Program-made: the position numbers and the translations under genes
Shown here: positions 5,330-8,731 of the stretch, piece after piece
Layout: each line of letters starts with the position of its first letter
Numbering within the stretch: position 1 is the stretch's first letter
The notes under the pieces: model-generated
What the model was told of the DNA's origin: nothing
What the model saw: only the letters and a program-made list of their open reading frames with translations
Databases searched by the model: none
Assembly (NCBI GenBank): GCA_020429495.1
Contig: JAGQLJ010000028.1
Location: 1-8,731, forward strand
Length of the DNA stretch: 8,731 nt
Reading direction: 5' to 3'
From: Candidatus Dojkabacteria bacterium
Lineage (GTDB): Bacteria > Patescibacteriota > Dojkabacteria > J137

Positions 5330-7960
5330 ATGCAACAATCTTTAGAGCAAATCATAACAACTGCATATTCTTTAGGAGTAATTCCTAAAGGTGTAGAGCC
5401 ACATATAAAAAACAACTTAAATGCTAAGTTTGAGTTACGCCCTTACCAGATAGAAGCGTTTGAGCGGTTCAATTATTACAGTACCCAGTACCCAAATAAA
5501 AAGAAGCCCTCGCAATTGCTGTTTCATATGGCAACTGGTAGTGGTAAGACGTTGGTAATGGCAGGGCTCATTTTAGACCTATACGAGAAAGGGTATAGAA
5601 ATTTTATCTTTTTCGTACATAGCAAATCTATTATAGAAAAGACCAGAGATAATTTCTTAAACTCGCTATCCTCTAAGTATTTGTTTAATGATACCATTTC
5701 GTTTTCAGACCGTAAAGTAAATATTAAAGAAGTAGAGAACTTTGAGGTGGTTAATGATGAGGATATAAATATTGTGTTTACGACCATTCAAGGTCTGCAT
5801 AGTCAGTTAAACACACCCAGAGAGAACAGTTTAACCTATGAAGATTTTGAGGACAAAAAGATTGTACTACTTTCAGACGAAGCCCACCACATAAACGCGG
5901 AAACCAAAAAAGGAAAGCATACCAAAGATGAAGTTGAGGCAATTGTAAGTTGGGAGGGTACGGTAAACAGAATTTTCAATGCAAATCCAGATAATTATTT
6001 ACTGGAGTTTACCGCCACCGCAGACCTTAACCACCCAGATATTAGTGCAAAGTATCAAGATAAGTTGTTGTTTGATTATCCGTTAAAGCAATTCCGTATA
6101 GACAAATACTCTAAGGAAGTACAAGTATTACAAGCGGACTTACAACCTTTTGAACGTGCCTTGCAATCGGTGCTTTTAAGCCAATACAGGCAAAAAGTTT
6201 TTGAAAACAATCAATTACATATCAAGCCTGTAATAATGCTAAAATCAAAGACTATAAACGAAAGTCAAGAGTTTTACAATGAATTTGTTTCTGGTATCAA
6301 TAGTTTAACTGCAAAGCAATTAGAGAAGATAAAGGCAGATACTTCTAACGCCATAATGAGCAAAGTGTTTAATTATCTGGATAAGAATAATATCACGCTT
6401 GAAAATTTAGTGTTGGAGTTGAAAAATGATTTTTCAGAAGATAAATGTATTGCCGTAGATAGCAAGAACGACAGCGAAGAAAAGCAATTGGTTATCAATA
6501 GCCTTGAAGATGAGAACAACGAATACAGGGCAGTTTTTGCAGTTGATAAACTGAATGAGGGTTGGGACGTTCTAAACTTATTTGATATAGTCCGCTTGTA
6601 TGATACACAAAGTACAGGAGGAACGAACAAAGGCAAGGTTGGTAAAACGACAATGTCAGAGGCTCAATTAATTGGTAGAGGTGCGAGATATTGCCCTTTC
6701 AAAATTTCAGACGACCAACCATTGTACAAAAGAAAGTACGATGATGATATTGAGAACGATTTAAGAATTTGTGAAGAGTTGTATTATCATTCTGCACACA
6801 ACCCAAGATACATTTCTGAACTGAATAAGGCATTACAGCAAATTGGTATCAAAGCACCAAAAACCGTACAAAAAAGATTGGTGTTAAAAGACAGTTTCAA
6901 GGATACAGATTTTTATAAGTCTGGGGTAGTCTATGTAAACAAACGTATTGTCAATGATAGAAAAGATATACACGAGTTAGACCAATCCATTAGAGAAAAG
7001 ATATACAAAAAGAAATTTGTTACTGGAAAAGCCTCTGTTGGTATTTTGATTGATGGCGAAGAAGCCAAACAGTTAAGCAATGATACTAAAATACACGACC
7101 TAAATAGCTTCTCTAAGCCCATTATTCGCAAAGCACTTAACAAACTACCATTTTATAGATTTAGCAACTTACAGCGTTATTTTCCGCACTTAAATTCAAT
7201 GTCAGAGTTTATCAATGATGATAAATTTTTGAATACGGTAAAAATTGAGTTTACAGGAAATACAGAGCAAGTGCAAAACCCAACCAATGAAATGAAGTTG
7301 GAAGCTACTGTAACTGCATTAGATGAAATCTCTAAACTTATACCACAGGGTTTTACAGAATATCAAGGAACGAAATTGTTTGAAAAACCAATAAGTATAG
7401 CTGAACGATTTGGTGCTGAAAATGGTGTTAAGGTGTTGAATTTTTCTATTGATGAAGACAACGACAATGGAGGTATTGGTATCGGACAATCTGAAACGGT
7501 TAATCAAGATTTATACATAGACTTATCCAAAGAGGATTGGTATGTATTTAACGACAATTACGGAACGTCAGAAGAAAAGTATTTAGTAAAATATGTGAAA
7601 GGTGCTTACCAGTCTTTAAAAGAGAAATACGAAGTGTATTTGTTACGAAATGAAAAGCATATTACCATTTATACCTTTGATGAGGGATTAGCATTTCAAC
7701 CAGATTTTATATTGTTTCTGGTAGAAAAGAAAACTACAAAGACTTTAATTTATCAAGTGTTTATCGAGCCAAAAGGAGATGATAGATTAAGTAATGAGGA
7801 CAGCCAAACCAAAGAGAAATTCCTGTTGCAAATAGCCAATGAATACAAGTTGGACGTACTGTTTAAGAATAAAGAATATAAATTGGTGGGAATGCCTCTA
7901 TACAATGAAACGAATACAAAAACCCAGTTTAATAAAGCGTTTAATGATATAGGTAATTGA
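5330..7960 (+). CDS. res: Type III restriction-modification system endonuclease/helicase subunit
   Basis: Res joins Mod, uses ATP to communicate along DNA between two oppositely oriented unmethylated sites, and cuts about 25-27 bp from one of them. The 876-aa protein carries superfamily 2 motifs in order: FELRPYQ at 34-40, Walker A MATGSGKT at 67-74, FFVHSKS at 94-100, Walker B/motif II LLSDEAHH at 180-187 (DEAH), motif III FTATAD at 227-232, VIMLKSKT at 301-308, motif V VDKLNEGWDV at 405-414, and motif VI EAQLIGRGARY at 444-454 with its arginine fingers. The C-terminal nuclease domain has FQPDFILFL at 789-797 and YQVFIEPKGDD at 808-818, i.e. D792, E813 and K815 of the PD-(D/E)XK site. Nothing looks broken and the length is typical. 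ATG 5330 is 4 bp after the previous gene. The partner mod lies 1065 bp upstream, with two genes inserted, whereas the pair is usually adjacent. Confidence 0.95.
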   Translation: MQQSLEQIITTAYSLGVIPKGVEPHIKNNLNAKFELRPYQIEAFERFNYYSTQYPNKKKPSQLLFHMATGSGKTLVMAGLILDLYEKGYRNFIFFVHSKSIIEKTRDNFLNSLSSKYLFNDTISFSDRKVNIKEVENFEVVNDEDINIVFTTIQGLHSQLNTPRENSLTYEDFEDKKIVLLSDEAHHINAETKKGKHTKDEVEAIVSWEGTVNRIFNANPDNYLLEFTATADLNHPDISAKYQDKLLFDYPLKQFRIDKYSKEVQVLQADLQPFERALQSVLLSQYRQKVFENNQLHIKPVIMLKSKTINESQEFYNEFVSGINSLTAKQLEKIKADTSNAIMSKVFNYLDKNNITLENLVLELKNDFSEDKCIAVDSKNDSEEKQLVINSLEDENNEYRAVFAVDKLNEGWDVLNLFDIVRLYDTQSTGGTNKGKVGKTTMSEAQLIGRGARYCPFKISDDQPLYKRKYDDDIENDLRICEELYYHSAHNPRYISELNKALQQIGIKAPKTVQKRLVLKDSFKDTDFYKSGVVYVNKRIVNDRKDIHELDQSIREKIYKKKFVTGKASVGILIDGEEAKQLSNDTKIHDLNSFSKPIIRKALNKLPFYRFSNLQRYFPHLNSMSEFINDDKFLNTVKIEFTGNTEQVQNPTNEMKLEATVTALDEISKLIPQGFTEYQGTKLFEKPISIAERFGAENGVKVLNFSIDEDNDNGGIGIGQSETVNQDLYIDLSKEDWYVFNDNYGTSEEKYLVKYVKGAYQSLKEKYEVYLLRNEKHITIYTFDEGLAFQPDFILFLVEKKTTKTLIYQVFIEPKGDDRLSNEDSQTKEKFLLQIANEYKLDVLFKNKEYKLVGMPLYNETNTKTQFNKAFNDIGN

Positions 7961-7976
7961 TTGTTTTTATATCAAA

Positions 7977-8519
7977 ATGGATTACTCAAAATATTATAGT
8001 TTAGAAACATATCTCTTTAATGAAGTTGCTATAAATTTTCATAATAAAGGCTACTTAACAGGTGAAGAATTTTTCTGTATAATTATTTGGAAATCAAATA
8101 GGGCAAAAAGTAAAATTGCCAAAAAGTTTGAGAATGAAACCAACCTAAATTTAGGTATAAAAAAACTAACCTCAACAATATATGAAACAGTCAATAATAA
8201 AGATAAATTAGCTGTTTTAATGAATGATTATGGTTTTTACTTACCAATCGCCTCTGCTATCCTTTCAGTACTCTATAAAGACGAATTTTCAGTTTACGAT
8301 ATACGAGTATGTAATATGCTTGAAAAGAAATACAAAACAAAAAAGTATCATAGAATTAAAAACTGGACTTTTGAGAAACTTTGGAAAGGATATGAAGAGT
8401 ATTTACAAAAGACATTAGAGTTATCTGGTAAATCCAGTTTCAGAGAGGCAGATAAATATTTATGGAGTAAATCTTTTTATGAACAATTGATAAAGGATAT
8501 GGAGAATAAATTTCGATAA
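7977..8519 (+). CDS. Helical protein of unknown function downstream of res
   Basis: A 180-aa protein beginning 16 bp after res, so probably the last gene of the operon. I do not recognise it with confidence. It looks mostly helical and soluble: YSLETYLFNEVAINFHNKGYLT at 7-28 (in pieces), FFCIIIWKSNRAKSKIAKKF at 32-51, LPIASAILSVLYKDEF at 89-104, VYDIRVCNML at 106-115 and SFREADKYLWSKSF at 154-167. The run 'P-ASAIL..LY...FSVYDIRV' followed by a late R-x-x-D-x-x-L-W resembles uncharacterised HhH/DNA-glycosylase-like helical proteins, in which the Asp (here D108) follows a conserved helix. That resemblance is weak, and the key Lys or the LPGVG hairpin of true glycosylases is not evident. The basic stretch KSNRAKSKIAKK could touch nucleic acid. 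Its low GC (about 23% in 8041-8100) suggests it is another recent addition. A fixed association with this restriction system is possible but unproved. Confidence 0.78.
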   Translation: MDYSKYYSLETYLFNEVAINFHNKGYLTGEEFFCIIIWKSNRAKSKIAKKFENETNLNLGIKKLTSTIYETVNNKDKLAVLMNDYGFYLPIASAILSVLYKDEFSVYDIRVCNMLEKKYKTKKYHRIKNWTFEKLWKGYEEYLQKTLELSGKSSFREADKYLWSKSFYEQLIKDMENKFR

Positions 8520-8531
8520 ATTTTAAGGAAT

Positions 8532-8552
8532 TGTCAACTATACTGTCAACTA
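8532..8552. repeat. Two 9-bp direct repeats TGTCAACTA
   Basis: Exact copies at 8532-8540 and 8544-8552, 12 bp apart start to start, in the spacer between the last operon gene and the tRNA 3' end. The position near a possible integration site and the roughly one-helical-turn spacing would suit recombinase or accessory-factor binding, but the function is unknown and two short copies may be chance. Confidence 0.45.
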
Positions 8553-8557
8553 AAAAA

Positions 8558-8584
8558 ATAAAGCCCCTATTTAAAGGGCTTTAT
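8558..8584 (-). terminator. Bidirectional-looking stem-loop terminator, best on the minus strand
   Basis: ATAAAGCCC (8558-8566) pairs exactly with GGGCTTTAT (8576-8584) around a 9-nt loop. Read on the minus strand the hairpin is followed by a T-rich run (the seven A residues at 8552-8558), so it is a good intrinsic terminator for the tRNA transcript. On the plus strand the following U-tract is weak, but it may also end the restriction operon 39 bp after the last stop. Confidence 0.8.
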
Positions 8585-8595
8585 AGTTAATAATG

Positions 8596-8680
8596 CGGAG
8601 GAAGAGGGATTCGAACCCCCGGAGGTGTTACACTCAACAGTTTTCAAGACTGCCGCAATCGACCACTCTGCCATTCATCC
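8596..8680 (-). tRNA. tRNA-Ser (anticodon UGA), acceptor-stem mismatch
   Basis: The 85-nt gene folds as a class II tRNA: D stem GCA/TGC, anticodon stem GCAGT/ACTGT with loop CTTGAAA (anticodon TGA, reading UCA serine codons), a long variable arm starting GAGTG and ending CTC, and T arm GGGGG-TTCGAAT-CCCTC with one G-U pair. The acceptor strands are GGATGAA and TTCCTCC: six pairs and one U4-C69 mismatch. The discriminator is G, as expected for serine. CCA is not encoded (the next bases are CAT), as is common in Bacteroidota. The 3' end points to the restriction operon, the usual side for integrated elements. Confidence 0.93.
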
Positions 8681-8690
8681 TTTGCGGGTG

Positions 8691-8698
8691 CAAATATA
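8691..8698 (-). promoter_or_regulatory. -7 promoter box (TATATTTG) for tRNA-Ser
   Basis: Exact TAnnTTTG on the minus strand, ending 10 nt before the tRNA 5' end, so transcription would begin a few bases before the mature end. The expected -33 region is a T/A run without a clear TTG. Confidence 0.65.
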
Positions 8699-8731
8699 GG
8701 ATGCTTTTTAAAAAAAATAGTGCATGATTTT

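Noticed and set aside
5524..7507. Minus-strand ORFs of 62 to 87 aa
   Set aside because: Shadows of res; the res frame carries all helicase and nuclease motifs through these stretches.
8224..8418. Plus-strand 64-aa ORF
   Set aside because: Out-of-frame overlap within the 180-aa gene, with no sign of independent coding.
8593..8595. Encoded CCA end of the tRNA
   Set aside because: The bases after the discriminator G are C-A-T, not CCA, so the tail must be added after transcription.
1..8731. CRISPR array, insertion sequence, integrase or toxin-antitoxin pair
   Set aside because: No regularly spaced repeats, transposase or recombinase motifs, or recognisable toxin/antitoxin pair were found on either strand.

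Overview
The window looks like an accessory region of an AT-rich Bacteroidota genome, most likely a flavobacterium. Three things suggest this: low GC with no Shine-Dalgarno-like purine runs before the genes, several good matches to the Bacteroidota -7 promoter box TAnnTTTG, and a tRNA-Ser gene without an encoded CCA end. No species can be named from the sequence alone.

Left part (1-2384): a rolling-circle (HUH) replication initiator whose reading frame is open to the left edge, so its start may lie outside the window. It converges on an SRAP/HMCES-type abasic-site DNA-protein crosslinking protein on the minus strand. Then come a small exported cysteine-containing protein (plus) and a short unknown ORF (minus). 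Both convergent pairs overlap by four bases at a TTAA that gives each partner its TAA stop.

Central part (2387-8519): a tight five-gene plus-strand array that looks like one operon. The outer pair is a type III restriction-modification system: Mod, a beta-class adenine-N6 DNA methyltransferase, and Res, a superfamily 2 helicase/translocase with a C-terminal PD-(D/E)XK endonuclease. Two extra genes sit between mod and res: a putative PD-(D/E)XK-fold protein and a small DUF6530-like protein. A fifth gene of unknown function, with a weak resemblance to helical HhH/glycosylase-like folds, follows res. The intergenic gaps are -14, +1, +4 and +16 bp. Base composition drops sharply just after the Mod DPPY motif (sampled 60-base rows fall from 42-50% to 18-20% GC) and stays low through the two extra genes, then recovers inside res. 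This suggests that the specificity half of mod and the two inserted genes arrived as one cassette.

Right edge (8520-8731): a pair of 9-bp direct repeats, a stem-loop terminator that fits the minus strand best, and a tRNA-Ser(UGA) gene on the minus strand with its own -7 box. The tRNA 3' end faces the restriction operon, the usual orientation for an integration site, and its acceptor stem contains a U4-C69 mismatch. Taken together, with a plasmid-type Rep at one end and a tRNA 3' end at the other, this looks like one flank of an integrated element carrying an expanded type III restriction system. No integrase is visible, so this remains an inference.
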